Below are positions 51,206 through 60,917 of a stretch of 64,000 bases of DNA, piece by piece (position 1 is the first letter of the stretch; every line of letters starts with the position of its first letter). The notes beneath the pieces were generated by a model. That model was given only the letters and a program-made list of their open reading frames with translations. It was not told where the DNA came from and searched no databases. A program made the translations under genes and the position numbers. The DNA lies in the NCBI GenBank assembly GCA_001464615.1, contig LNFI01000032.1, positions 248,001-312,000 on the forward strand. Direction: 5' to 3'. Source of the DNA: Sphingomonadales bacterium Ga0077557. GTDB taxonomy: Bacteria > Pseudomonadota > Alphaproteobacteria > Sphingomonadales > Sphingomonadaceae.

Positions 51206-52069
51206 TCAGCCACCATGGACGGGTGCGCCCGCGCCGCCCCAGACATAGACCGAGACGAACAGGAACAACCAGACCACATCGACGAAATGCCAATACCAAG
51301 CCGCTGCTTCAAAGCCGAAATGCTGGCGTGGAGTGAAGTGGCCCTGATAGACGCGGATCTGGCACACGATCAGGAAGATCGTGCCGATCAGCACGTGGAA
51401 GCCGTGGAACCCAGTCGCCATGAAGAAGGACGCGCCAAAGTTCAGCCCCGCAAAGTGGAACGGCGCTTCGGCATATTCATAGCCCTGGATGAAGCTGAAC
51501 AGCGCGCCGAGCGCGATCGTGATCCACAGGCCTTTTTTCAGCCCGTCGCGGTCACCATGGATCAGCGCGTGATGCGCCCAGGTAACGGTGGTGCCCGACA
51601 GCAGCAGGATGACGGTGTTGACGAGCGGCAGGCCCCAGGGGCTGATGACTTCCAGGCCCTTGGGCGGCCATTGGCCAGCGACGTTCTTCACCGTCTCGGC
51701 GATCCGCGTCACTTCGCCGCCAATCACTTCGACGGGGGCGGGGAACAGCGAGAAATCGAAAAATGCCCAGAACCAGCCAACGAAGAACATGACTTCGGAA
51801 GCAATGAACAGGATCATGCCGTAGCGCAGATGCAGCTGCACCACTGGGGTGTGATCGCCCGAATGCGCTTCCTTGATCACGTCCCGCCACCACAGGAACA
51901 TCGTTGCGAGCACGCCAGCCAGGCCAAGATAAAAGACCAGACCACCGCTAGGCGCCTTGTGCATCCACATGATGCCGCCAACAGCCAACGCGAGCGCGGC
52001 CATCGCGCCCATGAAGGGCCAGATGCTGGGCGGTAGGATGTGGTAATCGTGATTTTTGGCGCCGGCCAT
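51206..52069 (-). CDS. ctaE: cytochrome c oxidase subunit III
   Basis: A 287-residue protein with seven membrane helices. NHDYHILPPSIWPFMGAMAA, GMILFIASEVMFFVGWFWAF, TVTWAHHALIHGD and ATGFHGFHVLIGTIFLIVC are all standard subunit III blocks. The E in SEVMFF is the conserved membrane carboxylate. It belongs to the aa3 oxidase with subunits I and II encoded upstream. It lies 37 bases downstream of ctaG. Confidence 0.97.
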   Translation of the reverse strand: MAGAKNHDYHILPPSIWPFMGAMAALALAVGGIMWMHKAPSGGLVFYLGLAGVLATMFLWWRDVIKEAHSGDHTPVVQLHLRYGMILFIASEVMFFVGWFWAFFDFSLFPAPVEVIGGEVTRIAETVKNVAGQWPPKGLEVISPWGLPLVNTVILLLSGTTVTWAHHALIHGDRDGLKKGLWITIALGALFSFIQGYEYAEAPFHFAGLNFGASFFMATGFHGFHVLIGTIFLIVCQIRVYQGHFTPRQHFGFEAAAWYWHFVDVVWLFLFVSVYVWGGAGAPVHGG

Positions 52070-52106
52070 GGTCGTCGTTTCCCGTTATAAGCTGATGGAA
52101 TGCCCT

Positions 52107-52640
52107 CTAGCCTGCGGCTTTCGCGGAATCCACCGGGTAAAATGTATAGCTGAGCGTGATCGTGTCGATAGCGGTTGCGTCGGGATCCTTGAGCATCTTT
52201 GGATCGACGAAAAAGATGACCGGCATCCGCACCGTTTCATTGGGTTTCAGCGTTTGCTGGCTGAAGCAGAAACACTGAATCTTACTGAAATATTTTCCCG
52301 CCTGTGCCGGCGCGACATTGAAAGTCGCGGTGCCGGTGATGTCATGATCGGATGTGTTGGTGGCGGTGAAAAACGCCATCTGCCGCGCGCCGACCGTTAC
52401 CGTGACGGCGGATTGTTCGGGTTTGAACACCCAAGCCAGTTTGGGGCTGACATTGGTGTCGAAATCGACGCGCACGGTTTTGTTCACTGCACCCGGCGCT
52501 TCACGCCCGCGCTGCGTCGTCCCGTTCAGCCCGGTTGCCTCGCAGAAAATGCGATAAAGCGGCACGCTGGCAAAGCCGAGGCCCGTCATGCAGCACACAC
52601 CAAAGGCGGCGAGGATACCGGTGCGCAGGTTACGGTTCAC
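52107..52640 (-). CDS. ctaG: cytochrome c oxidase assembly protein CtaG (Cox11)
   Basis: A 177-residue copper chaperone for the CuB site. It has an N-terminal membrane anchor (TGILAAFGVCCMTGLGFASV), then the YRIFCEATGLNGTT segment, and the copper motif IQCFCFSQQTL. The C-terminal FFVDPKM and LSYTFYPV match the family. The start is GTG at 52640, overlapping the TGA of the small upstream gene (GTGA); no suitable ATG exists before the anchor. Part of the oxidase operon. Confidence 0.94.
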   Translation of the reverse strand: MNRNLRTGILAAFGVCCMTGLGFASVPLYRIFCEATGLNGTTQRGREAPGAVNKTVRVDFDTNVSPKLAWVFKPEQSAVTVTVGARQMAFFTATNTSDHDITGTATFNVAPAQAGKYFSKIQCFCFSQQTLKPNETVRMPVIFFVDPKMLKDPDATAIDTITLSYTFYPVDSAKAAG

Positions 52641-52771
52641 GAATGGCCCGCCTGGATCTTCGCGATCGTCACCACGAAAAACAGCACGACCAGGCCGCCG
52701 AGCACCAGTGCCATCACCAGCGACCGTGACTTCTGCCGCGCGCGGACCAGCTTTTCTTCGTCCGGGGTCAT
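52637..52771 (-). CDS. short cytochrome oxidase operon membrane protein (44-47 aa)
   Basis: A very small gene between ctaB and ctaG. From ATG at 52771 it encodes 44 residues: a charged N-terminus ([17 protein letters not shown]), one membrane helix ([20 protein letters not shown]) and a short tail. An ATG at 52780 would add three residues. ATG 52771 overlaps the ctaB stop (ATGA) and the TGA overlaps the ctaG GTG, so both ends are coupled. Similar one-helix proteins (CoxF-like) sit at this position in other alphaproteobacterial oxidase operons, from general knowledge. Probably an assembly or accessory subunit. Confidence 0.82.
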   Translation of the reverse strand: MTPDEEKLVRARQKSRSLVMALVLGGLVVLFFVVTIAKIQAGHS

Positions 52772-53670
52772 GCCATCCATCGATCAACAACAAGGGCGGC
52801 GAACATCGCCAGGATATAGCCGATCGAATAGACGAACAGCATGCGTTCGGGCTTCATCGTCGCGGGCGTTGGGGCAGCGACCGCCACCACCCATCCGGTA
52901 AGGCCGACAAAAATTGCAGAGGCGATCATTGCGACCACCCCGTAAAGGTCCCCCGCCAGGCCAAGCGGCCAGGGCGCAACGGCCACGATCGCCATGGCGA
53001 CGGCATAGCCAAGCATCTGCCAGCGGGTGGTACGCGCACCAGCGACGACCGGCATCATCGGCACGCCGCCCTTGGCATAATCGTCCCGAATCAACAGCGC
53101 GAGTGCCCAGCTATGCGGCGGGGTCCAGAGGAAGATCAGCGCGAACATCAGGATTGGCAGCAGCGAGAGGCTGCCCGTCGCCGCTACCCAGCCAATGAGC
53201 GGCGGAAACGCGCCGGCCGCCCCACCGATGACGATGTTCTGCGGCGTATAGCGCTTCAGCCCGATCGTGTAGATGACGACATAAAACAGGATCGACACCG
53301 CCAGAAAGGCCGCAGCGATCAGATTGACGACCAGCCCCATCAGCAGCACGCTGAACACGCCAACGCCGATGCCGAAGTGAAGCGCGCTTTCGGGGTCCAT
53401 CCGGCCAGCCGCAAGCGGGCGCTTGGCGGTGCGCTTCATCAGCGCATCAATGTCCGCCTCATACCATTGGTTGAGCGTACCAGCGGCCCCAGCGGCGAGC
53501 GCGATGGCCAGAATGGCGGTAAAGCCGATTGCGGGGGGTAGCGCGACGGGCGCGACCAACATGCCGCACAATCCGGTAAAGACGACCGAACGCATCACCC
53601 GCGGTTTGGTAAGCGCGAGGAAATCCCGCCAATCGGCTGGGATGGAAGGGGAGAGCGTTGTCGTCGTCAT
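52768..53670 (-). CDS. ctaB: protoheme IX farnesyltransferase (heme O synthase)
   Basis: A 300-residue UbiA-family prenyltransferase with eight or nine helices. [13 protein letters not shown] is the N-terminal signature; the first Asp-rich site is [20 protein letters not shown] and the second region is [14 protein letters not shown] after [13 protein letters not shown]. It makes heme O for heme A of the oxidase. ATG at 53670 has GGAGG 8 bases upstream; the extra nine codons to 53697 run into a repeat and are unlikely to be translated. Confidence 0.95.
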   Translation of the reverse strand: MTTTTLSPSIPADWRDFLALTKPRVMRSVVFTGLCGMLVAPVALPPAIGFTAILAIALAAGAAGTLNQWYEADIDALMKRTAKRPLAAGRMDPESALHFGIGVGVFSVLLMGLVVNLIAAAFLAVSILFYVVIYTIGLKRYTPQNIVIGGAAGAFPPLIGWVAATGSLSLLPILMFALIFLWTPPHSWALALLIRDDYAKGGVPMMPVVAGARTTRWQMLGYAVAMAIVAVAPWPLGLAGDLYGVVAMIASAIFVGLTGWVVAVAAPTPATMKPERMLFVYSIGYILAMFAALVVDRWMA

Positions 53671-53686
53671 GTCTTTTTCCTCCCCT

Positions 53687-53784
53687 CCTGCCAGCAAGAG
53701 GGGTCGGGGGAGGGCGTTTACGTGAGGAGGGCACCGGCCCTGTTCGGGCCCTCCCTTGCCCCCTCCCGCTGGCGGGAGGGGAAT
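53687..53784. repeat. inverted repeat of CCCCTCC-GCCAGC type between ctaD and ctaB
   Basis: Left arm CCCCTCCTGCCAGCAAGAGG and right arm CCCCTCCCGCTGGCGGGAGG are broadly complementary, with GGGGGAGGGCG pairing to the CCCTCCCTTGCC part. It fills the 120-base gap between the subunit I and farnesyltransferase genes. It resembles a recurrent intergenic palindrome of sphingomonads and may attenuate or stabilise the polycistronic mRNA so that structural subunits exceed assembly factors. Confidence 0.75.
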
Positions 53785-53790
53785 GCAGCA

Positions 53791-55470
53791 TCAATGCCCG
53801 TGGCTGTCGTCAATCACGGGCAGGGTTTCGAACTGGTGGAACGGCGGCGGGCTGGACAAGGTCCATTCCAGCGTCGTGGCGCCCTCGCCCCAGGGGTTGT
53901 TGCCAGCCTTTTTGCCCGACGTGAGCGACCAGAACAGGTTGACGAAGAAGATGATCATGCTCGTTGCCATGACCATATACCCGACAGTCGCCCAGTAATT
54001 ATAGGTGGCATAGGCTGGCGAATAATCAGGGATGCGGCGCGGCATGCCCTGCAGGCCCAGGAAATGCATCGGGAAGAACAGCAGGTTCACGCCCGCGAAG
54101 AACATCCAGAAGTGCAGCTGGCCGAGCGCTTCGTTCATCATCTTGCCCGACATTTTCGGGAACCAGTAAGTGAAGCCAGCGAACAGGCTGAACACCGCGC
54201 CCAGCGACAGCACATAATGGAAATGCGCCACCACGTAATAGGTGTCCTGCATGTAATCGTCGATGCCGCCATTGGCGAGCACGACGCCGGTCACGCCACC
54301 GACGGTGAACATGAAGATGAAGCCGATCGACCACAGCATCGGCGTCTTGAAGCTGAGCGAGCCGCCCCACATCGTCGCGATCCAGCTGAAGATTTTGATG
54401 CCGGTCGGCACCGCGATCACCATGGTGGCCGCTGTGAAGTACATCTTGACGTTCACGCTGAGGCCGGTGGTAAACATGTGGTGCGCCCAAACGACAAAGC
54501 CGACGACACCGATCGCGACCATGGCATAGGCCATGCCGAGATAGCCGAAGACGGGCTTTTTCGAGAAGGTCGAGATGATCTGGCTGACGATGCCGAAGCC
54601 CGGCAAAATCATGATGTAGACTTCAGGGTGACCGAAGAACCAGAAGAGATGCTGGTAGAGCACCGGATCGCCGCCACCGGCGGGATCGAAGAAGGTGGTG
54701 CCGAAGTTACGGTCGGTCAGCAACATCGTGATGGCGGCAGCCAGCACCGGCAAGGCCAGCAGCAGCAGGAAGGCGGTGACCAGCACTGACCAAACAAACA
54801 GCGGCATTTTGTGCAGGGTCATCCCCGGTGCGCGCATGTTGAAGATGGTGGTGATGAAATTGATCGCCCCCAGGATCGAGCTCGCGCCCGCCAGATGGAG
54901 CGACAGGATCGCCATATCGACCGCAGGCCCTGGCTCACCATAAGTGGAAAGCGGGGCATAGACCGTCCAGCCGGTGCCCGCGCCGCCGAAGAAGGGCGAA
55001 GCGAGCAGCAGCGTGAAGGACGGGATCAGCAGCCAGAACGAAATGTTATTCATGCGCGGGAACGCCATATCCGGCGCGCCAATCATGATCGGCACGAACC
55101 AGTTGCCGAAGCCACCGATCATCGCCGGCATCACCATGAAGAAAACCATGATCAGCCCGTGCGCGGTGATGAGCACATTCCACAGATGAAGTGAATGATC
55201 GAGGCCCGCTTCGCCGCCGGGCAGGAAGGTCGCCCAATAGCCGAGATACTGGATGCCCGGATGCGCGAGTTCGGCGCGCATCAGGCCCGAAATCGCGCCG
55301 CCGATGATGCCCGCGACGATCGCGAAAATCAGATAGAGGGTGCCGATGTCCTTGTGGTTGGTCGACATGAACCAACGCGCGAAGAAACCGGGCTTGTGAT
55401 CGGCATCGTGATGATGCGCGTGATCGTCATGGGCCTGGAAGGCGGACGGGTTGAGGGCGGTATCGGTCAT
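53791..55470 (-). CDS. ctaD: cytochrome c oxidase subunit I
   Basis: A 559-residue heme-copper oxidase catalytic subunit with twelve helices. [14 protein letters not shown] starts the core; heme a ligand is in [28 protein letters not shown] contains the His-Tyr cross-link and the CuB ligand; a [14 protein letters not shown] block holds heme a and a3 ligands. The glutamate of FFGHPEV marks a type A oxidase. The His-rich N-terminal tail ([12 protein letters not shown]) precedes the first helix. ATG at 55470 is 4 bases from the ctaC stop. Confidence 0.97.
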   Translation of the reverse strand: MTDTALNPSAFQAHDDHAHHHDADHKPGFFARWFMSTNHKDIGTLYLIFAIVAGIIGGAISGLMRAELAHPGIQYLGYWATFLPGGEAGLDHSLHLWNVLITAHGLIMVFFMVMPAMIGGFGNWFVPIMIGAPDMAFPRMNNISFWLLIPSFTLLLASPFFGGAGTGWTVYAPLSTYGEPGPAVDMAILSLHLAGASSILGAINFITTIFNMRAPGMTLHKMPLFVWSVLVTAFLLLLALPVLAAAITMLLTDRNFGTTFFDPAGGGDPVLYQHLFWFFGHPEVYIMILPGFGIVSQIISTFSKKPVFGYLGMAYAMVAIGVVGFVVWAHHMFTTGLSVNVKMYFTAATMVIAVPTGIKIFSWIATMWGGSLSFKTPMLWSIGFIFMFTVGGVTGVVLANGGIDDYMQDTYYVVAHFHYVLSLGAVFSLFAGFTYWFPKMSGKMMNEALGQLHFWMFFAGVNLLFFPMHFLGLQGMPRRIPDYSPAYATYNYWATVGYMVMATSMIIFFVNLFWSLTSGKKAGNNPWGEGATTLEWTLSSPPPFHQFETLPVIDDSHGH

Positions 55471-55474
55471 GAGC

Positions 55475-56578
55475 TTACTTGTCCGCTTGCGGGGCTGCGG
55501 CGGGCGCGGCCGCTGCATCGGTGGTTGGAGCGGCGGTCGCGGCAGGGGCGGCGGCTGGCGCAGCGGCCCCCTTTACCGAACCGCCCTTGGCGACGACCCA
55601 CTTGTCAAAGGTTGCCTTGTCAACGGCGGCAACCGTAATCGGCATGAAGCCATGGCGCGCGCCGCACAGTTCAGAGCACTGGCCGAAATAGACGCCTGGC
55701 TTTTCAATGATGAAGCTGGTTTCGTTGATCTTGCCGGGGACGGCATCAAGCTTGATCCAGAAGGCGGGCATCGCCCAGGCGTGGATCACGTCGTTCGACG
55801 TCGTCAGCAAGCGAATTGGCACGCCAACGGGCAGGACGATGCGGTTGTCGGTGGCGAGCAGCGGCGGGCCATCGGCGTCGGTGCGGGCGCGTTCCTCACC
55901 CGTCGTCATGCCCTTTTCCTTCAGCATGTTCGAGGTGATTTCAAAGCCGCCATTGTCGGGATATTGATAAGACCAATACCATTGGTTGCCGATCGCCTTG
56001 AGGGTGATCGCATTGGCCGGGGCCGGCTTATATTGCGCTTGGAGCAGGCCGATCGATGGCACCGCGATCAGCACCAGAATGACGACCGGGGCCAAAGTCC
56101 AAATGACCTCGATGAGGGTGTTGTGCGATGTCTTGGACGCCACTGGATTTGCGGCGCGCCGGTACCGGAACATCACCCAGAGCAGCAGCAACAGCACAAA
56201 AACCGAAATGATGGTGATTACGGGCACCAGAATGTCATCATGCATCCAGGCAGCGCGCCGACCGGTTGGCGTTACCTGCGCTTGGACGCCGATGAATTTG
56301 TCGGTCGGCTGACCGACACTGGCGACTGGCTGTACGTCCGGGCCACCGTCAAGTGCCAGCAGCGGATCGGTTGCCGTTGTGGCGGGCGCCGAAGCTTCGG
56401 CAGGCGCAGCGATTGGCGCTGCCACCGTCACGCCGGTTGCGGGCGGTGCGGCTGATTCCTGCTGAGCAGTCGTCTGTGGTGCCGCCGCCTGAGCGCCGAC
56501 CAGGCCGACGCTGCCGAGCACAAGCCCGGCCGCCAGCATGAGTGATCTTACCCCCGTTTTACGCCCGGTATTTCGCAT
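55475..56578 (-). CDS. ctaC: cytochrome c oxidase subunit II
   Basis: A 367-residue CuA subunit. A signal peptide (to about residue 30) is followed by an unusually long Ala/Thr/Pro-rich linker (about 31-105). Two membrane helices follow ([41 protein letters not shown] in outline). The cupredoxin domain has [11 protein letters not shown] and the CuA site [15 protein letters not shown] with both cysteines, His and Met. The C-terminus is again Ala-rich. It is first in the oxidase operon and divergent from pyrE across a 247-base promoter gap. Confidence 0.96.
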   Translation of the reverse strand: MRNTGRKTGVRSLMLAAGLVLGSVGLVGAQAAAPQTTAQQESAAPPATGVTVAAPIAAPAEASAPATTATDPLLALDGGPDVQPVASVGQPTDKFIGVQAQVTPTGRRAAWMHDDILVPVITIISVFVLLLLLWVMFRYRRAANPVASKTSHNTLIEVIWTLAPVVILVLIAVPSIGLLQAQYKPAPANAITLKAIGNQWYWSYQYPDNGGFEITSNMLKEKGMTTGEERARTDADGPPLLATDNRIVLPVGVPIRLLTTSNDVIHAWAMPAFWIKLDAVPGKINETSFIIEKPGVYFGQCSELCGARHGFMPITVAAVDKATFDKWVVAKGGSVKGAAAPAAAPAATAAPTTDAAAAPAAAPQADK

Positions 56579-56825
56579 TTCGAATCGTCACCCTAATGTT
56601 TGCTCGGTGCAGTTTAATGGGTCTTATCAGTCCCTCGCCTAAGCCGGGATACGCCCTTTAGACGGGGCCTATACGCAGGAGGTCCTCTAGCCTCAAGCTT
56701 TTCGCAGCCTTTTTTGGCGCAGGCGTCCCTAACGAGCGTTGCGCCGCTGCCATCTCAATCCTATCACGCCGCGCGACGGTCCCCAAGGTCAAAAGTCTTT
56801 AAGGCAGCCAGCAAGGATGAATGGG

Positions 56826-57413
56826 ATGATGACGCAAGACGAGGTGCTGGCCGAGTTTCGGGAGGCGGGTGCCCTGCTAGAGGGACATTTTATCCTGTCA
56901 TCGGGTTTGCGATCGCCGGTTTTCCTGCAAAAAATGTTAGTGTTCCAGGATCCGGTGCGCACTGCGCGGCTCTGCGCTGCGCTCGCTGAAAAGATCACCG
57001 CCCAATTTGGGCAGGTCGATCTGATCGTGTCGCCGGCAATGGGCGGAATCATCCCCGGTTATGAAACCGCGCGCGCGCTTGGGTGCAATGCGGTGTTCGT
57101 TGAACGCGATAATGGCGTGTTCCAGCTGCGTCGCAATTTTGAGATTCCGGCTGGCGCCCGCGTCGTGATGGTCGAGGACCTCGTCACCACTGGTTTGTCG
57201 TCGCGCGAATGCATCGCAGCGATCCGCGATTATCCGGGCCAATTGCTTGGTGCAGCCTGTCTGATCGATCGATCAAACGGCTCTGCTGATATCGGCGTGC
57301 CGCTGGTCGCGTTGTGTACGCTGGATATTCCCAGCTATCCCGCCGATGCGCTGCCGCCCGAACTTGCCGCGATCCCACCGGTCAAGCCCGGCAGCCGCGG
57401 TCTCGCTGCGTGA
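56826..57413 (+). CDS. pyrE: orotate phosphoribosyltransferase
   Basis: A 195-residue enzyme of pyrimidine synthesis, making OMP from orotate and [19 protein letters not shown] is the N-terminal substrate region, [17 protein letters not shown] lies in the core, and the PRPP-binding loop is [14 protein letters not shown]. Start is ATG at 56826 (or 56829); AAGG lies about 9 bases before. Longer in-frame starts extend into the promoter. The stop overlaps the GTG start of the serine hydrolase gene. Confidence 0.94.
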   Translation: MMTQDEVLAEFREAGALLEGHFILSSGLRSPVFLQKMLVFQDPVRTARLCAALAEKITAQFGQVDLIVSPAMGGIIPGYETARALGCNAVFVERDNGVFQLRRNFEIPAGARVVMVEDLVTTGLSSRECIAAIRDYPGQLLGAACLIDRSNGSADIGVPLVALCTLDIPSYPADALPPELAAIPPVKPGSRGLAA

Positions 57414-58492
57414 GGCTGGCATTTGCTGCTGTGCTGGCGCTGGCAGCTCCCTCTGCTGGTACGGCGAGAGAGCCGCTTGGCCCGGTGGCGGTTTCTTCCC
57501 CCATCCAGCAGGCGCTAGCCGCCAGCGCCATTGCCGAGGTTGGCGATGTCCTGGTGAGCAAGGGCGATGCGATTCTGGTGCATTCCAGCCATATCGCCGG
57601 CATCCGGGCGACGCCGCCTCTCTGGCGCTGGGCATCGGTGACCAAGCAGGTGATCGCCACGCTGGTGATGCAGGAAGTCGCCACCGGCCATATCGGTCTT
57701 GATCAGCCGGTCAGTCGCTATCTGCCGGGGTTCAAAAGCGCCAATGCCGGGCTGGTGACCGTGCGCCAGCTGTTGCGTCACCAATCGGGCCTGCCCAATC
57801 CCGATGATACCGCCGCGACACCGGAGTCAGTGCCCGCATATGATGCGCCAGGCTATACCGGCAGCCGTGATCCGCTGACCGGTTATTGTGCCGGGCCGGT
57901 CAAGCGCGCGCCGGGGGACAATTGGGAATATAATAATTGCGATTACATCGTTGCCGGTGCGTTGCTGGAGGCGGTTACGGGCAAGCCGTGGCAGCGGCTG
58001 GTGCAGCAGCGCATCGCCAAGCCGCTTGGCCTCACATCGCTGGGTGCCTTTCCGACCGGCAAGTTGATCGTGCCGGGGACGATCAATGGCAGACCTGAAG
58101 CCGGGATAGACCTGAACGCCTTTGGCGCATCGGCCGGTCTTTACGGGACGCTGGCGGATCTGTGGAAATTCGATCGTGCGTTGATGACCGGCAAATTGCT
58201 GCCCGATTCTGCGCGTGCCGAAATGTGGGACGGGCAGCCGCAACTGGGCGCAATTGCGCTTGGGCAATGGGCATTTTCCGCGCCGCTCAAGGGCTGCGCG
58301 GCGCCTGTTCGGATCATTGAGCGGCGCGGGGCGATCGGCGGGGTGGAAGTGCGCAACTTCATTCTGCCCGACGCCGATATTGTTGCCATAATTTTCGTCG
58401 ATCGTGCAGACTTTGCGTTTGGCGAGGTGTGGCAGGGCCAAGGGTTCAGCCATGATCTGCTCGCAGCGGCGGCCTGCTCAGGGGTGAAGTAA
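57410..58492 (+). CDS. exported serine hydrolase (class C beta-lactamase family)
   Basis: A 360-residue protein with a signal peptide ([18 protein letters not shown]). The penicillin-binding fold motifs are SVTK (in [10 protein letters not shown]) as SxxK and YNN (in WEYNNCDY) as Yx[18 protein letters not shown] is a typical family stretch. These enzymes may be esterases, D-aminopeptidases or peptidoglycan carboxypeptidases; beta-lactamase activity cannot be assumed. GTG at 57410 overlaps the pyrE stop (GTGA), so it is embedded in a housekeeping operon, which is unusual. Stop overlaps pdxJ start by 1 base. Confidence 0.88.
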   Translation: MRLAFAAVLALAAPSAGTAREPLGPVAVSSPIQQALAASAIAEVGDVLVSKGDAILVHSSHIAGIRATPPLWRWASVTKQVIATLVMQEVATGHIGLDQPVSRYLPGFKSANAGLVTVRQLLRHQSGLPNPDDTAATPESVPAYDAPGYTGSRDPLTGYCAGPVKRAPGDNWEYNNCDYIVAGALLEAVTGKPWQRLVQQRIAKPLGLTSLGAFPTGKLIVPGTINGRPEAGIDLNAFGASAGLYGTLADLWKFDRALMTGKLLPDSARAEMWDGQPQLGAIALGQWAFSAPLKGCAAPVRIIERRGAIGGVEVRNFILPDADIVAIIFVDRADFAFGEVWQGQGFSHDLLAAAACSGVK

Positions 58493-59220
58493 TGCACGAG
58501 TATCTGCGTTTAGGCGTCAATATCGATCACGTGGCGACCGTGCGCAACGCGCGCGGGGTCGGCTATCCTGATCCGGTGCGCGCCGCGCTGGTCGCCGCAG
58601 CGACGGGGGCCGACGGTATTACCGCGCATCTGCGTGAGGACCGGCGGCACATTACCGACGACGATATTGCCCGGCTGATGGCCGAGCTGACGATCCCGCT
58701 CAATCTGGAAATGGCCGCGACCGACGAGATGCTCGGCATCGCCTTGGCGCACCGGCCGCATGCAGCCTGTATCGTGCCCGAAAAGCGCGAGGAACGCACG
58801 ACGGAGGGCGGCCTTGATGCGGCCGGTATGCACAATCATCTGGCGCCGATGGTGCGCGAGCTGAAGGGCGCAAACATCCGCGTTTCGCTATTCGTCGAGC
58901 CCGATCCACGCCAGATTGAGGCTGCGCTCCGGCTGGGCGTGCCAGTCATCGAGCTGCACACTGGCGCCTATGCCGAGCTAACGGACGAAGCACGCGCGGC
59001 GGAATTGCGGCGGCTTCAGGATGCGGCGGCGCTTGCCGTCAAGAACGGTATTGAAGTCCATGCCGGGCATGGCCTGACGCTCGACAATGTCGCGCCGATC
59101 GCGGCTATCCCGCAGGTCAAGGAACTGAACATCGGTCATGCGTTGATCGCCGATGCGATTTTCATGGGACTGGGCGGGGCGGTGACGGCGATGCGCGCCG
59201 CGATGGACGCCGCCCGGTGA
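58492..59220 (+). CDS. pdxJ: pyridoxine 5'-phosphate synthase
   Basis: A 242-residue TIM-barrel enzyme, full length. [18 protein letters not shown] is the invariant N-terminus, [15 protein letters not shown] follows, and [13 protein letters not shown] and [15 protein letters not shown] close the barrel. It condenses 1-deoxyxylulose 5-phosphate with aminoacetone phosphate to form vitamin B6. Overlaps the flanking genes by 1 and 4 bases. Confidence 0.97.
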   Translation: MHEYLRLGVNIDHVATVRNARGVGYPDPVRAALVAAATGADGITAHLREDRRHITDDDIARLMAELTIPLNLEMAATDEMLGIALAHRPHAACIVPEKREERTTEGGLDAAGMHNHLAPMVRELKGANIRVSLFVEPDPRQIEAALRLGVPVIELHTGAYAELTDEARAAELRRLQDAAALAVKNGIEVHAGHGLTLDNVAPIAAIPQVKELNIGHALIADAIFMGLGGAVTAMRAAMDAAR

Positions 59221-59549
59221 CTGCCAGCCGGTCCGAAGCGTTGCGACCAATGCAGCCAACAATGGCGTTGCCGGTTCGCGTGCTGGTGTTTTTGCAGATC
59301 CTGCTGTGCACGGCCATCGCTACAAGTCCGCTGATCGTTGCGCTGGCGTTGAAGCCTGATTTGTCGGCGCGTGCTGTCATCGATGTGCTGGCCGAGCGCG
59401 TCTTTACGGGGCTCGTGGTCAGCATTGGGATGATCGGCTTTGGCTTGCTTGGCTGGGCGCGGTTCGGCGCGACTACATTTATTTGCGTGATGCTTTTTTT
59501 CTGCCCAACGCTCGCGGCACTGTATTTTGCTGCGCTGGGGTTTCGATGA
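59217..59549 (+). CDS. small membrane protein, unknown
   Basis: A 110-residue protein with three hydrophobic segments (about residues 22-42, 60-80 and 84-106). GTG at 59217 overlaps the pdxJ stop (GTGA), and the stop overlaps acpS by 4 bases. An ATG at 59250 would give a shorter product starting [11 protein letters not shown]. Its coupling on both sides argues that it is translated. No family is recognised. Confidence 0.7.
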   Translation: MTASRSEALRPMQPTMALPVRVLVFLQILLCTAIATSPLIVALALKPDLSARAVIDVLAERVFTGLVVSIGMIGFGLLGWARFGATTFICVMLFFCPTLAALYFAALGFR

Positions 59550-59983
59550 TCATCGGGCTGGGATCTGATCTGTGCAATATTGAGCGGATTCAGGCGTCGC
59601 TCGATCGCTTTGGGGATCGTTTCGAACAGCGCGTCTTTACCGCTGTTGAACGTGCCAAGGCCGGTCAGCGTCCGTTCACCCGCGCTGGCACATATGCCAA
59701 ACGCTTCGCTGCCAAAGAGGCATTTTCCAAGGCGGTGGGCACGGGATTTAAACGCGGCGTGTTCATGAAGGATATCGGCGTGGTCAATGCCCGCAGCGGC
59801 GCGCCGACGCTGGCATTGACCGGCGGGGCCAAGGCAAGGCTTGACGCGATGATACCTGAAGGCCACCTCGCACGCATACATTTGACGCTGACCGATGATC
59901 ACCCCTGGGCGCAGGCCTTTGTGATCATCGAAGCGGTCAAGATTGAAATTGGTTCAAGGGACGATGATGATGCCGGGAGATGA
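59546..59983 (+). CDS. acpS: holo-[acyl-carrier-protein] synthase
   Basis: A 145-residue 4'-phosphopantetheinyl transferase. [16 protein letters not shown] carries the magnesium-binding Asp, and [16 protein letters not shown] contains the second acidic residue and the KEA motif. It activates acyl carrier protein in fatty-acid synthesis. ATG at 59546 is preferred over upstream in-frame starts because conservation starts there and it overlaps the preceding stop (ATGA). Confidence 0.95.
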   Translation: MIIGLGSDLCNIERIQASLDRFGDRFEQRVFTAVERAKAGQRPFTRAGTYAKRFAAKEAFSKAVGTGFKRGVFMKDIGVVNARSGAPTLALTGGAKARLDAMIPEGHLARIHLTLTDDHPWAQAFVIIEAVKIEIGSRDDDDAGR

Positions 59984-60917
59984 GTTGACGATGGACGGCG
60001 CAGGCCCAACCGACGCCGTCGCGACGACCGCCGCCAACCCGGGCACTGACTGGTTGGGTGAGGCGCGCGGCATTTTGTGGCTCGTCCTGGCTGTGCTTGG
60101 CTTTCACAGCTTTGTGGCAAAGCCTTTTTACATTCCGTCTGAATCGATGCTGCCGGGCCTGCTGATTGGCGACCGGCTGGTGGTGACGAAATATCCCTAT
60201 GGCTATTCTTTCGTCTCGCCGACCTTCCACTTGTTGCCGTTCGTGCCCGGTCGGCTATTTGGCCGATTGCCCGAACGTGGCGACGTCGTGATCGTCACCC
60301 CGCCTGGATCGACCGAGGATTATATCAAGCGCGTGATTGGCCTGCCCGGCGATACGATTGAAGTGCGCGACGGCGTTGTGTCGCTGAATGGCGTCGCGGT
60401 GAAGCGGGGAAATCTGCATGAAAAGCTGATTCCGGTCGATGCCAATGCGACCTGCACTGATTATTCAGGGGCGTTACGCGCCGGCGCTGATGGCGTGTTT
60501 ACCTGTCATTTGCCGATCGTGACCGAAACCCTGCCCAATGGCCGGAGCTATGATACGGTCGAGCTCGGGTATAGCCCCGGCGACAATTATCCGGCCGTGA
60601 AGATTCCGGCGAACCATGTTTTTCTGATGGGTGATAACCGCGACCGCAGCGCCGATAGCCGTTTTGCGCTTGGCGAGCCCGATAAGGGACTTGGCGGCCC
60701 AGTGCCTTGGGAATATCTTGGCGGTCGCGCTGAATTCATTACCTTTTCGGTCGATGGCAGCAGCAGCTGGAACCCGATTAGTTGGTTCACTGCCTTTCGA
60801 TCGGGCCGTGCGGGCAATTCGCTCCATGCCCGTCAAGCTGGCGACCCTGTCAATACCGCACCGCTAGCGCCGGCGCCGGCTGCAGCCCGGGCGCCAGCCG
60901 CGACCAAGGCGCTATGA
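59970..60917 (+). CDS. lepB: signal peptidase I
   Basis: A 315-residue type I signal peptidase. One membrane helix ([16 protein letters not shown]) precedes the catalytic domain. The Ser is in [10 protein letters not shown] (box B), the Lys in [13 protein letters not shown] (box D), and [11 protein letters not shown] is box E. A C-terminal Ala/Pro-rich tail follows. The start is ambiguous among ATGs at 59964, 59967, 59970 and 59991; 59970 gives the best distance to AAGGGA at 59956. Overlaps acpS slightly in this reading. Confidence 0.93.
   Translation: MPGDELTMDGAGPTDAVATTAANPGTDWLGEARGILWLVLAVLGFHSFVAKPFYIPSESMLPGLLIGDRLVVTKYPYGYSFVSPTFHLLPFVPGRLFGRLPERGDVVIVTPPGSTEDYIKRVIGLPGDTIEVRDGVVSLNGVAVKRGNLHEKLIPVDANATCTDYSGALRAGADGVFTCHLPIVTETLPNGRSYDTVELGYSPGDNYPAVKIPANHVFLMGDNRDRSADSRFALGEPDKGLGGPVPWEYLGGRAEFITFSVDGSSSWNPISWFTAFRSGRAGNSLHARQAGDPVNTAPLAPAPAAARAPAATKAL

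Noticed and set aside
51044..52036. 330-codon plus-strand frame opposite ctaE
   Set aside because: Composition is His/Glu/Arg-rich with no motif, and it lies wholly over the conserved oxidase subunit III.
53722..54789. 355-codon plus-strand frame opposite ctaD
   Set aside because: Shadow of oxidase subunit I; charged low-complexity translation with no family features.
57410..58492. Antibiotic-resistance class C beta-lactamase
   Set aside because: SxxK and YxN are shared by many esterases and peptidases; the KTG-type motif was not clearly found and the operon context is housekeeping.
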